This document shows positions 31,485 to 39,012 of a DNA stretch of 39,012 nt, piece by piece. The notes beneath the pieces were generated by a model. The model ran no database searches. It saw only the letters and a list, made by a program, of their open reading frames with translations, and was not told the DNA's origin. The translations under genes and the position numbers were made by a program. The DNA comes from Candidatus Physcousia equi. Lineage in GTDB: Bacteria > Bacteroidota > Bacteroidia > Bacteroidales > Bacteroidaceae. Numbering within the stretch: the stretch's first letter is position 1; every line of letters starts with the position of its first letter. The DNA is taken from positions 1 to 39,012 of the forward strand of contig JAGHUD010000074.1 in assembly GCA_018065005.1 (NCBI GenBank), given 5' to 3'.

Positions 31485-32024
31485 TCAAACGCCAAACATT
31501 TGTAACCAACGATCGAAGACGAGAAGACCGTCTTCACCAAAACGGACAAGCGAACGGCGTGCTTCTTCGGGGGTCTTCTCGCGCTGAAGGTGGGTCTTGG
31601 AGAAGAACTTATCGGCATAGCATATCAACTGCTCTTCAAGCGTCTCCGGGACGAGGTCGATGGCTGGCAAGGGAAGTTGCTGCTCTACGATGCTCTTGGC
31701 AGTGAGCCCCGTGCCGGTGTGGCGCTCTGCTACGCGGGCATGGAGCGGGAGACCTTCTGCTCGCAAGATTTCACCGCCCAGAAGGCCGTGACGGAGATAG
31801 TGCTCGCTGCCGTGACAGTGGATGGCTGGCGCATGAGTGCGCACGATGCCGATGTCGTGCAGCATGGCGGCTTCGCGCACGAAGTCAAGGTCGAGTGGCA
31901 TTTCAAGATGCTGACGCGCGATGCGAAGGGCCATCTCTGCCACTTGGGTACTGTGGGTGAGGAGCACTTGACGGAGTTCGTCATTGCCCTCGCTGTATTT
32001 ATCTATTAGGAGTATTGGATTCAT
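31485..32024 (-). CDS. HD-domain phosphohydrolase
   Basis: A 179-residue cytoplasmic HD-superfamily protein. The metal ligands are visible: His24 in LLTHSTQVAEMAL, His56-Asp57 in AAMLHDIGI, and later histidines (HCHGSEHYLRHG and VAERHTGTGL). It resembles the small HDIG family of predicted nucleotide phosphohydrolases; the substrate is unknown. ATG 32024 starts at MNPILLIDKYSEG; the longer frame adds 21 residues that do not look like the family. It lies 115 bp after the C10 protease gene on the same strand, and no promoter is seen in that gap. Its terminator is fused to the nadC promoter. Confidence 0.85.
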   Translation of the reverse strand: MNPILLIDKYSEGNDELRQVLLTHSTQVAEMALRIARQHLEMPLDLDFVREAAMLHDIGIVRTHAPAIHCHGSEHYLRHGLLGGEILRAEGLPLHARVAERHTGTGLTAKSIVEQQLPLPAIDLVPETLEEQLICYADKFFSKTHLQREKTPEEARRSLVRFGEDGLLVFDRWLQMFGV

Positions 32025-32139
32025 GATTGGTTTGCTGTTTTGGAAAGTGAAGACTAAGGGCTGGCTGCCACAATGTTTTGTTAGCACCCAGAATGTGCTT
32101 TATGATTTGTTGGACGCGCCTTACCCTCATGCGCATACA

Positions 32140-33933
32140 TCAACGGAGCAACTTCTTGCCGTTTTGAATGAGAATGCCTCGGGAGCTTGGTGCTGCGTAG
32201 CGGCCATTGAGATCAAAGAGCGGGCTTTTGTTCTTCTCCGTGGCCATACGGAGTGGCGCGATGGCGGTGGCATCTTCGGCACGCACTGTGATGTGGGTGG
32301 GGATGTTCTTGGTGCCATAGGGATAACGCACGAAGAAGGTGTAGGTGTCGCCATCCGTGAGACGATGGAAATCGACGACTTGGCGAGAGGTCGCTCCTGC
32401 CTTTATCTGGGGCAGTCCGAAGTGGCGGCGCTCGGGCGCTTCTTGCTCGCTCTCCAAACAATAATAGTGCAGGGAGCAGGCTTCTCCGTTGCTTGCTGTG
32501 TTGGTCACATCAAGGAAGAGGCGCAGACAGAGTTCTTCTCCTCCGTCTTCGGTGGGCAAACGCAGCAACTGGTAGGAATGGAGTTCGTAGTCATAGCTGG
32601 GAGGACTTGCATTGTCGATACGGACTGGGACAGAGAAAGGAATGGTTTTATCGTCGGCACTAACGCCAAAGACTCTATCGCCTGTCTTGCGAAACTGGCA
32701 ATAGACGTCATGCTTCTTAGTCTCGTAGGGCTGGAGATGGACGGTGGTGAGTCCCAAATAATCTGCTTGCTTGAACACCTCTGTGTCGGTGGGCAGATAG
32801 GTCATTGCCTCGAAGGTGTAAGAGAGTGCGTGTTGCGTGGTGTTGGTGAGCGTGAAGGTAACACGTGTGTAGTCGGCATTGGTGGGCTGCGAAGCAAACT
32901 CTGCTGCGTCGAAGCGCACACTGCGAAATGCGTCGTCGGCACGCAACGAATCGCTGATGTCGATAACGAAATCGTCTGGATGCATGAAGAGGGCTGTTTG
33001 GTTGGTGAAGAAGCCGCAGAGCTGACCTTCGGGTGTTGGGTCGAACCATGGTTCGTATTCGTCAAGATAGTCAAGGTCGAAATAGCCATCATGGTTATGT
33101 TCGCCCCAGACACAATGGTAATAACCTTCTTCGTCGACTCCGTCGATGACGAAGCAATGTCCGATGAGCGCAAAGTTGTGACCCGTGTAGACGATGGGCC
33201 GACCATTCTTCAGTTCGTTGCGGAGCAGGCGGTTCCAGGAATCGGAGGAATAGAATCCGCGCTGCACAAACGCCAACGTCTTATAGTCGAAGGCATCGTA
33301 GAGGGGATCGAACGCACTGGAGAGGGAGGCTGCACTGCTGGATGTCCCCCACCCCATGTGGGCAGCGACTCCAAGATAATAGATGAGGTCTGCCACAGCC
33401 TTTGCTTGTTGCTCGCTGTATGTTCCCTCTTCATACCGATCGAGGATATGCTCCCAATCAAGAGGCGTGCCAGGAAGCACGTCGGGTATCTCGTAATAGG
33501 GAGTCACCCATCCGAAGAGTGTGTCGGTGAGTGCTGCGGGATGTCGCCAGTAACTTACCACCTGTTCGAGTGCAGTGGCGACACACCCACTGACACAGCG
33601 CTCTTCGCTCTTCGTCCCGTCCTGATAAGTATAGTAAGGACATGATTGATTGAAGGGGGCATGCTGATGACGTTTGCTGCGAAGCAAAGGAGCTATGGCT
33701 TCTCCGCGAAGACGATTTGCCTTGCGCTGGGTGTGGCGGTAGGCTTTCATCATCTCGCTTAGCGTTTCTGAAAGGGACTCGTTCTCGCTGTCGGGTTCAA
33801 ACGACAGGGAATGGGCTAACACCTCTCCGCTCGATGCCTTGATGCGGTGTTGAGCAAAGAGAGTGGTGGGGAGGAAGAGCAGTATGATGATGAAGGTACG
33901 CACGTGGTGAATTTGTTTTTTTGAGCCAAACAA
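32140..33933 (-). CDS. Secreted C10-family cysteine protease (streptopain-like)
   Basis: A 597-residue secreted protease. A signal peptide spans about 1-28 (ending TTLFAQ). The propeptide is followed by the C10 catalytic core: nucleophile Cys117 in SGCVATALEQVVSYWRHP and the histidine His259 in GHCFVIDGVD. The usual NWGWGG loop is replaced by VWGEHNHDGYFDL, with Trp276 kept. A C-terminal region of beta-sandwich character (about 340-560) ends LFDLNGRYAAPSSRGILIQNG, a pattern like the C-terminal sorting domains of Bacteroidetes type IX secretion. Family members such as streptopain and interpain degrade host proteins. The changed loop makes activity likely but not certain. An alternative start is GTG at residue 11. 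Confidence 0.9.
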   Translation of the reverse strand: MFGSKKQIHHVRTFIIILLFLPTTLFAQHRIKASSGEVLAHSLSFEPDSENESLSETLSEMMKAYRHTQRKANRLRGEAIAPLLRSKRHQHAPFNQSCPYYTYQDGTKSEERCVSGCVATALEQVVSYWRHPAALTDTLFGWVTPYYEIPDVLPGTPLDWEHILDRYEEGTYSEQQAKAVADLIYYLGVAAHMGWGTSSSAASLSSAFDPLYDAFDYKTLAFVQRGFYSSDSWNRLLRNELKNGRPIVYTGHNFALIGHCFVIDGVDEEGYYHCVWGEHNHDGYFDLDYLDEYEPWFDPTPEGQLCGFFTNQTALFMHPDDFVIDISDSLRADDAFRSVRFDAAEFASQPTNADYTRVTFTLTNTTQHALSYTFEAMTYLPTDTEVFKQADYLGLTTVHLQPYETKKHDVYCQFRKTGDRVFGVSADDKTIPFSVPVRIDNASPPSYDYELHSYQLLRLPTEDGGEELCLRLFLDVTNTASNGEACSLHYYCLESEQEAPERRHFGLPQIKAGATSRQVVDFHRLTDGDTYTFFVRYPYGTKNIPTHITVRAEDATAIAPLRMATEKNKSPLFDLNGRYAAPSSRGILIQNGKKLLR

Positions 33934-34054
33934 GCGGATGGTTGATTATTTGTGAAAGCAAAGAGTAGATAAGTGCTGAAAGCGGGGAAGATAATTCGGG
34001 AGCAGAGAATAGTTTTTCGTAGGGACAGAGAAACGAATACTTCGGGAGCAGAAA

Positions 34055-34209
34055 GTAGAAAGTTCGGAGGGCAGAGAGTAGAGCAGTTCGGAAAAAAGAG
34101 TAGAAAGTTCGGAGGGCAGAGAGTAGAGCAGTTCGGAGCAAAGAGTAGAAAGTTCGTGGGAGCAGAGAGTAGAACAGTTTGGAGCAAAGAGTAGAAAGTT
34201 CGTGGGAGC
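34055..34209. repeat. 45-bp tandem repeat (2 x about 22) before the NQR terminator
   Basis: GTAGAAAGTTCG begins at 34055, 34100, 34145 and 34191 (spacing 45, 45, 46). Each unit is itself two related halves of 22-23 bp (GTAGAAAGTTCG... and GTAGAGCAGTTCGG...). It lies between the C10 protease gene and the end of the nqr operon. The remainder of 33934-34054 shows no supported gene or clear promoter. Confidence 0.88.
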
Positions 34210-34218
34210 AGAGAAACG

Positions 34219-34255
34219 AAATAGTGGCGTCCCTAAGAATGGGGCGCCACTATTT
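34219..34255 (-). terminator. Terminator of the nqr operon
   Basis: AAATAGTGGCG (34219-34229) pairs with CGCCACTATTT (34245-34255), extended by CCC/GGG after a bulge. It begins 37 nt past the nqrF stop. The flanking A/T runs suit both strands, with TATTT on the minus strand as a short U-run. Confidence 0.75.
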
Positions 34256-34291
34256 TAATGCTTTTCGATTATGTCATACTGGCAGATTATT

Positions 34292-35578
34292 TTATCCACC
34301 GAAGTTATCGAATCGAATCATATCATCTTCTACGCCCAGGCTATGAAGCAAGTCGAGCACGGTCTTTGCCATCATTGGAGGACCACAGAGGTAGTATTCG
34401 CAGTCCTCGGGGGCTTCGTGTTGCTTGAGATAGGTGTCGCCCATCACCGGAGCTACGAAGCCAGCAGTGTACTTGATGCCTGCTTCGTCTGCCTTGGGAT
34501 CGGGACGGTCCAAAGCAAGATGGAAGTGGAAGTTGGGGAATTCTTTTTCCAACTGCAGGAAATCGTCGAGGAATGGAATCTCCTCCAACGCACGTGCACC
34601 ATAGAAATAGTGCATGGGGCGCTGACGATCTTCGGGCTTGACGCCGTGGCCCTTGAGCATGTGCATGAGCTGCGCACGCAGAGGTGCCATACCGGCACCA
34701 CCTCCGACCCAAATCATCTCGCGACCTGAGCCATAGACGGGACGGAACTCTCCGTAAGGACCGCTCATGATAACCTTGTCGCCGGGCTTCAGGCTGAAGA
34801 TATAAGATGAGGCAATACCGGGGTTGACGTCCATGAAGCCAGGACCCTGCTCTTTGGGCTTGAAGGGAGGTGTGGCGATGCGGACGTTGAGCGTAATGAT
34901 ATCGCCTTCGTCGGGATAGTTCGCCATTGAGTATGCACGGATGGTGGGCGTGGGGTTCGTACACTTGAGGGGGAACAAACCGAACTTTTCCCATGCGGGC
35001 AGGTAGGTGTCTCCAATGAGTTCCTTGTCGAAGGTGTCGTACGAGAGATTCTCGAATGCAGGAATCTTGATCTGTGCATACGAACCGGGCTCGAAGTCCA
35101 TGTGCTCGCCTGGAGGCAGTGCCACTTTGTACTCCTTGATGAACGTAGCCACGTTCTTGTTGCCGATTACGGTGCACTCCCATTCCTTAACACCCATTAC
35201 AGAGTCGTCCACCTGAATCTTCATGTCACTCTTCACCTTGCACTGGCAACCGAGGCGCCAGTTCTCCTTCACTTGCTTGCGGGTGAAGTGACCCTTCTCT
35301 GAGTCGAGAATCTCACCACCACCTTCGGGAACTTGGAGCTTGCACTGTCCGCACGAGCCTTTGCCACCGCAGGCACTGGGAAGGAAGATGCCTTCTTGCG
35401 AGAGCGTTGAAAGGAGTGAACCGCCCTGTGGCACACTGACGGTGTTCTTGCCATTGATGGTCACGTTTACGTTGCCGCTAGGCGACAAGTAAGATTTAGC
35501 AACGAGCAGGATGATAACCAATACGATGATGATTACCAGGAATACTGCAATGCTTGTCAAAATCAAATTCATATCCAT
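34292..35578 (-). CDS. nqrF: Na+-NQR subunit F (NADH dehydrogenase module)
   Basis: NqrF oxidises NADH and feeds electrons into Na+-translocating NADH:quinone oxidoreductase. The 428-residue protein has one N-terminal membrane helix (about 5-27), a [2Fe-2S] ferredoxin domain with Cys70, Cys76, Cys79 and Cys111, an FAD domain with RAYSMAN (214-220), and an NADH-binding domain with VGGGAGMAPLRA (291-302) and LCGPPMM. It ends RFDNFGG, with the C-terminal aromatic residue that covers FAD. The ATG has a strong AGGAGG Shine-Dalgarno sequence, unusual for the phylum. It is the last gene of the operon, 18 nt after nqrE, followed by a terminator. Confidence 0.97.
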   Translation of the reverse strand: MDMNLILTSIAVFLVIIIVLVIILLVAKSYLSPSGNVNVTINGKNTVSVPQGGSLLSTLSQEGIFLPSACGGKGSCGQCKLQVPEGGGEILDSEKGHFTRKQVKENWRLGCQCKVKSDMKIQVDDSVMGVKEWECTVIGNKNVATFIKEYKVALPPGEHMDFEPGSYAQIKIPAFENLSYDTFDKELIGDTYLPAWEKFGLFPLKCTNPTPTIRAYSMANYPDEGDIITLNVRIATPPFKPKEQGPGFMDVNPGIASSYIFSLKPGDKVIMSGPYGEFRPVYGSGREMIWVGGGAGMAPLRAQLMHMLKGHGVKPEDRQRPMHYFYGARALEEIPFLDDFLQLEKEFPNFHFHLALDRPDPKADEAGIKYTAGFVAPVMGDTYLKQHEAPEDCEYYLCGPPMMAKTVLDLLHSLGVEDDMIRFDNFGG

Positions 35579-35596
35579 TGTCTATTCCTCCTACTT

Positions 35597-36226
35597 TTAG
35601 ATTTTCAAACCTGAGAAGCACATAAAGGCGAGGGCCATCAGACCTACGGTGATGAACGTGATGCCAAGACCCTGGAGTGGCTTGGGCACGTCTGTATAGG
35701 CCATCTTCTCACGAATAGCTGCCAAACCAACAATGGCGAGCAACCATCCAATACCGCTACCCAGCGCATAGGCAATGGCATCGCCGAAGCCGGCGATAGC
35801 CTGACTGCTGGTCTCGGGATCCATCTGAACGCGCTGCTGCATGAAGAGCGAAGCACCCATGATGGCACAGTTCACGGCAATCAGAGGCAGGAAGATGCCC
35901 AGAGAAGCATAGAGTGAGGGAGAGAATCGCTCGACCACCATTTCCACTAACTGCACGATGCCGGCAATGACGGCAATGAACAGGATGAAGGCGAGGAAGG
36001 TGAGGTCTACGCCCTTGACGATGGCGTCGGGACCGAGCACGTAGGTCTGAAGCGCATAGTCAACGGGCACGGTGACGAGCAACACGAACGTTACAGCCAC
36101 ACCCAAACCGAGCGCTGTCTTTACATTCTTGGATACAGCCAAGTAAGAGCACATACCCAGGAAGAATGCGAATATCATGTTGTCCACGAAAATGGAGCGG
36201 ACAAACAAACTTAACATGTGTTCCAT
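35597..36226 (-). CDS. nqrE: Na+-NQR subunit E
   Basis: An integral membrane subunit of 209 residues with six hydrophobic segments. Cys26 ([10 protein letters not shown]) and Cys120 ([10 protein letters not shown]) are the cysteines that share the intramembrane [2Fe-2S] cluster with NqrD in known structures. The N-terminal [14 protein letters not shown] is the family signature. It is homologous to RnfA (5561-6184), and it is named NqrE from its neighbours. It sits 27 nt after nqrD and 18 nt before nqrF. Confidence 0.96.
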   Translation of the reverse strand: MEHMLSLFVRSIFVDNMIFAFFLGMCSYLAVSKNVKTALGLGVAVTFVLLVTVPVDYALQTYVLGPDAIVKGVDLTFLAFILFIAVIAGIVQLVEMVVERFSPSLYASLGIFLPLIAVNCAIMGASLFMQQRVQMDPETSSQAIAGFGDAIAYALGSGIGWLLAIVGLAAIREKMAYTDVPKPLQGLGITFITVGLMALAFMCFSGLKI

Positions 36227-36253
36227 ATTCTTTCTATTGATTTGTTAGGTATG

Positions 36254-36883
36254 TTATTTCTTCTCTTCTTTGTTGATGCTGCGATGAGCCCAGATGACAC
36301 AACCGACAATGATGAGTGACATGGCGGGCATCACCATCATACCGTTGTTCATGTAGCCAGCCTCATACATGCCGTCGGGCACAACCTGGAAACCAAGCAG
36401 TGTTCCGAAGCCGAAGAGTTCACGCACGAAACCAACGACAACAAGCACCCAGGCATAGCCGAGACCATTGCCTATACCGTCGAGGAACGAAGGCCAGGGG
36501 CTGTTCTGCATGGCGAAAGCCTCAAGGCGTCCCATCAGGATACAGTTGGTGATGATCAAACCGACGTAGACGGACAGTTGAACACTCACGTCGTAAGCAA
36601 AGGCTTTCAGCACCTGGCTCACGATGGTAACGAGCGCAGCCACGACCACCAACTGCACGATAATGCGGATACGATTGGGGATGGTCTTGCGCAACAAAGA
36701 AATAATCACATTAGAAAATGCCGTGATGATGGTCACTGAGAGACCCATCACAATGGCAGGCTCAAGCTGAGAGGTGACAGCCAGAGCGGAGCAGATACCG
36801 AGCACCTGAACAGCCACAGGGTTGTTGAGATTCAACGGGCCAGTGAGTGCTTCGCGGTTCTCCTTGGAAAACAATTTACTCAT
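36254..36883 (-). CDS. nqrD: Na+-NQR subunit D
   Basis: A 209-residue membrane subunit, the partner of NqrE. Motifs are NNPVAVQVLGICSALAVT (Cys31) and LIITNCILMGRLEAFA (Cys114), again the two cluster cysteines. ATG 36883 (MSKLFSKENREAL) is preceded by AGGAGG at the right distance and fits homologues; the longer open frame to 36997 runs into nqrC and is rejected. It ends in a lysine-rich tail (NKEEKK). Confidence 0.96.
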   Translation of the reverse strand: MSKLFSKENREALTGPLNLNNPVAVQVLGICSALAVTSQLEPAIVMGLSVTIITAFSNVIISLLRKTIPNRIRIIVQLVVVAALVTIVSQVLKAFAYDVSVQLSVYVGLIITNCILMGRLEAFAMQNSPWPSFLDGIGNGLGYAWVLVVVGFVRELFGFGTLLGFQVVPDGMYEAGYMNNGMMVMPAMSLIIVGCVIWAHRSINKEEKK

Positions 36884-36903
36884 ATTCTGTTTCCTCCTTT
36901 TTA

Positions 36904-37809
36904 TTAGTTCGCTTGTTCTACAATTTCTGCCTCTGCCTCCTCCACTGCTGGCTGCTGACAGCAGTTGCAGACACAGGGACATGCGCCATCGGGGCAAGTG
37001 CAGTTCTGACCTTCAGCATCGCAGGAGCAGATGGGACCATCAAATGCAAGAGGCATCACGGCAAGGAAGTCCTTATAGATGCCCAAGCCTTCAGTCACCA
37101 TGCCTGCCACACCCTTGCTGGTCAGGGTGGCTCCGGTGACACCGTCTACTTCGGTTTCGAGAGCGGCAGCACCAGCCTTTACGACAGTGAGGGCGATGTT
37201 GCCTTCAGCGTCGAAGATGGGTTTGCCATTGAACTGCTGCTGAAACCAACGCTCGTTGATGCGAGCACCGAGTCCAGCTGTCTCACTTTCATGGCTAAAG
37301 TAGGTGCCATAGACATGGAGTTTATCTTCATCTACTGAGATGTAGCCCCAAAGACCACCCCAAAGACCGCGTCCCTTTACGGGGAGCACCCATTTGGTTT
37401 GTCCATCCACGTTTGCCTGATAGAACTCATTGCCGTTGCAATCGAGTGTATCGACAATCACTTCAGCATATTTCTGGTCTACGGCTTCGCCCTTCAGACC
37501 TTCAATGTTGAGCGAGGTGAGAATTTGGTTCTTTGTGTCGCGCAACACGTTAGCGTCTTGCATGGGCTTGAGGGCGCTGCTCACGAAAGCCAAGAGGAAT
37601 GCCACGATGACAACCATGACAACCGCATAGACAATCGTGTAGACATTGCTACTCGTGTCGAGACCTTTTTTCTTTTTGGGAGCGCCTTCACCTGCTTCCA
37701 CCACCTCCTCGATGTGTGAAGAGTCAGCCATACAGATTGGGCACTTATCGGGCATTGAGTCAGCCTCGAAGGTCTGACCGCAAATGTTACATTTAAATTT
37801 CTTTGCCAT
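36904..37809 (-). CDS. nqrC: Na+-NQR subunit C with extra rubredoxin-like ribbon and Cys-rich tail
   Basis: NqrC carries a covalent FMN on the outer side of the membrane. The core is normal: one membrane helix (about 57-78, preceded by DTSSNVYTIVYA), the SETAGLGARI motif and the flavinylation motif DGVTGAT (222-228, FMN on Thr228). Two parts are extra. Residues 1-35 form a rubredoxin/rubrerythrin-type ribbon, Cys7-x2-Cys10 and Cys23-P-I-Cys26, ending SHIEEV, followed by a Lys-rich linker; it should face the cytoplasm. Residues 259-301 hold nine cysteines within 24 residues (261, 263, 270, 272, 277, 279, 281, 283, 284), then an acidic end; it should face the periplasm. At 301 residues it is longer than a typical NqrC, which begins near NVYTIVYA. 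The reading frame is continuous and sits 9 nt after nqrB, so this is a real fusion. Confidence 0.93.
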   Translation of the reverse strand: MAKKFKCNICGQTFEADSMPDKCPICMADSSHIEEVVEAGEGAPKKKKGLDTSSNVYTIVYAVVMVVIVAFLLAFVSSALKPMQDANVLRDTKNQILTSLNIEGLKGEAVDQKYAEVIVDTLDCNGNEFYQANVDGQTKWVLPVKGRGLWGGLWGYISVDEDKLHVYGTYFSHESETAGLGARINERWFQQQFNGKPIFDAEGNIALTVVKAGAAALETEVDGVTGATLTSKGVAGMVTEGLGIYKDFLAVMPLAFDGPICSCDAEGQNCTCPDGACPCVCNCCQQPAVEEAEAEIVEQAN

Positions 37810-37818
37810 AACTCTGTA

Positions 37819-38991
37819 TTATTTTGCACGCTTGAGGCGCTTGTTGATATTGCTCTGAACGAAGAAGTAGTCGATCAGAGGAGCAAAAAGATTCATCAGC
37901 AAGATGGCGAGCATCATGCCTTCGGGATAACCGGGGTTGAGCACACGGACAAGCACAGCTACTACACCGATGAGGAAACCGTAGATGTACTTACCGCCTT
38001 CTGTGCGGGCTGAGGTGACAGGGTCTGTTGCCATGAAGACAGCACCGAAGGCGAAACCGCCCACTACGAGATGAGTGTACCACTGCATCTCGGTTGTTCC
38101 GGTAGCCTGGAGCAGATAGCCCATGCCAGCACCGCCAACGAATACGCTCAGCATCGTCTTCCAGCTGGCAACGCCCGTGAAGAGCAGCAGCAGTGCACCC
38201 AGTCCGATGGCAATCACGCTAGTCTCACCCATCGCACCCGGCACAAGGCCGACGATGGCGTCCTTGACAGCAGCACAGTCGAACCCAGCAAATCCCTCCG
38301 CTACGGTCTGACCCAGAGGAGTGGCTGCCGTCAGTGCATCAGGAAGTGCCTGATAGCCCAGTCCGCAGATAGGATCTGCGCTGACCCACACGCTGCAGTC
38401 TCCCGTCATCACACTGGGATAGCTGAAGAAGAGGAATGCACGTGCCACGAGAGCCACGTTGAAGATGTTCATACCCGTTCCGCCAAAGATTTCCTTAGCG
38501 AAGATGACGGCAAAGGCCACAGCCAGAGCCAGCATCCACAGTGGTGTGTTCACAGGAATAATCAGGGGAATGATGATACCGCTGACGAGGTAACCCTCGG
38601 CAATCTCTTCCTTTTTCCACTGAGCCACGGTGAACTCGATGCCCAGACCCACGATGTAGCTGACAAGCAGTTTGGGGAGCATGGCGAGAAAACCATAGAA
38701 GAACATACCGAAGCATGTAGCCTCTGCCAATTTGCCGGCAGCAGCTGCATTCTGATAGCCGATGTTGTAGCAGCCGAAGAGCAGGGCGGGCACGAGCGCC
38801 ATCACCACAAAACTCATCAGGCGCTTGCTATCGAAGGCATCATGCACATTGACACTTCCGCGGCGGCTCGTCGTGTTGGGCACAAAAGCGAAGCTCTCGA
38901 ATCCTTCAAAGACGCTGTGGAAAGCGTGCAGTTTGCCACCTTCCTCGAAGGAAGGTTTCATTTTATCGAATAATTTTCTTAGCGCTTTCAT
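37819..38991 (-). CDS. nqrB: Na+-NQR subunit B
   Basis: The main Na+-conducting membrane subunit, 390 residues with about ten membrane segments. It carries a covalent FMN: the motif DALTAAT (218-224) places it on Thr224, and the N-terminal cytoplasmic part includes FVPNTTSRRGSVNVHDAFDSKRLMS. GGTGMNIFNVALVARAFLFFSYP and ATDPVTSARTEGGKYIYG are family motifs. It is homologous to RnfD (7456-8439). The operon order is B-C-D-E-F; nqrA should lie just beyond position 39012. The 21 bp after the start (38992-39012) are AT-only apart from the last base, so no promoter is judged here. Confidence 0.96.
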   Translation of the reverse strand: MKALRKLFDKMKPSFEEGGKLHAFHSVFEGFESFAFVPNTTSRRGSVNVHDAFDSKRLMSFVVMALVPALLFGCYNIGYQNAAAAGKLAEATCFGMFFYGFLAMLPKLLVSYIVGLGIEFTVAQWKKEEIAEGYLVSGIIIPLIIPVNTPLWMLALAVAFAVIFAKEIFGGTGMNIFNVALVARAFLFFSYPSVMTGDCSVWVSADPICGLGYQALPDALTAATPLGQTVAEGFAGFDCAAVKDAIVGLVPGAMGETSVIAIGLGALLLLFTGVASWKTMLSVFVGGAGMGYLLQATGTTEMQWYTHLVVGGFAFGAVFMATDPVTSARTEGGKYIYGFLIGVVAVLVRVLNPGYPEGMMLAILLMNLFAPLIDYFFVQSNINKRLKRAK

Positions 38992-39012
38992 ATATTATAT
39001 ATATAAATAATG

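Noticed and set aside
31345..31509. N-terminal extension of NadC
   Set aside because: It crosses the terminator-promoter unit; ATG 31344 fits homologues.
31984..33645. 553-codon plus-strand frame opposite the C10 protease gene
   Set aside because: The minus strand has the signal peptide and catalytic motifs; the plus frame has none.
34055..34209. CRISPR array
   Set aside because: The units are contiguous with no unique spacers; it is a tandem repeat.

Overview
The window reads as a chromosomal segment of a Bacteroidales bacterium, most likely Prevotella or a close relative. The evidence is repeated Bacteroidetes-type promoters (TTG, 19-20 bp, TAnnTTTG), an ileS / DksA-like / lspA / DUF4296 cluster, a C10 protease ending in a DLNGR...NGKK tail, and complete or near-complete RNF and Na+-NQR operons. 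I see no phage, insertion sequence, rRNA or CRISPR array. Most genes are housekeeping or envelope genes on the minus strand. The species call is inference; no database was searched.

Layout. 21-3006: tRNA-Ser(GCT), then rsmG, a metallo-beta-lactamase-fold hydrolase and galE on the plus strand. 3040-5560: an AT-rich accessory stretch with terminators, a decayed membrane-protein gene with two lesions, a small lipoprotein gene, and a candidate independently transcribed structured RNA (about 4686-4920, minus). 5561-11647: the RNF operon rseC-rnfB-C-D-G-E-A, interrupted by two short tandem-repeat arrays. 11690-14925: tRNA-Gly(CCC), a sugar nucleotidyltransferase, a divergent PAP2 phosphatase with a barrel-like C-terminal half, and tRNA-Thr(CGT). 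15043-21905: a hemerythrin/RIC-LuxR fusion regulator, then the ileS-DksA-like-lspA-DUF4296 operon. 22254-25756: an OmpP1/FadL-type outer-membrane protein with an orphan gene behind it and a W/Y/H- and Ser/Gly-rich secreted protein in front. 25908-33933: prmA, phosphoglucomutase, a C69 dipeptidase, nadC, an HD hydrolase and a C10 cysteine protease. 34292-38991: nqrF-E-D-C-B; nqrA should lie just beyond the right edge.

How it works together. RNF (ferredoxin:NAD+) and NQR (NADH:quinone) are paralogous ion pumps, and both are encoded here about 23 kb apart, so the cell can build an ion gradient from ferredoxin or from NADH. The odd piece is NqrC: it has an extra N-terminal rubredoxin-like zinc/iron ribbon (Cys7, 10, 23, 26) and a C-terminal tail with nine cysteines in 24 residues, in addition to the normal covalent-FMN domain.

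Two window-wide patterns stand out. First, short imperfect tandem arrays (often about 22 bp or multiples of it, each of unrelated sequence) sit at or across the stop codons of several minus-strand genes. Second, at two places the U-run of a terminator appears to double as the -33 element of the next promoter (before ileS and before nadC).
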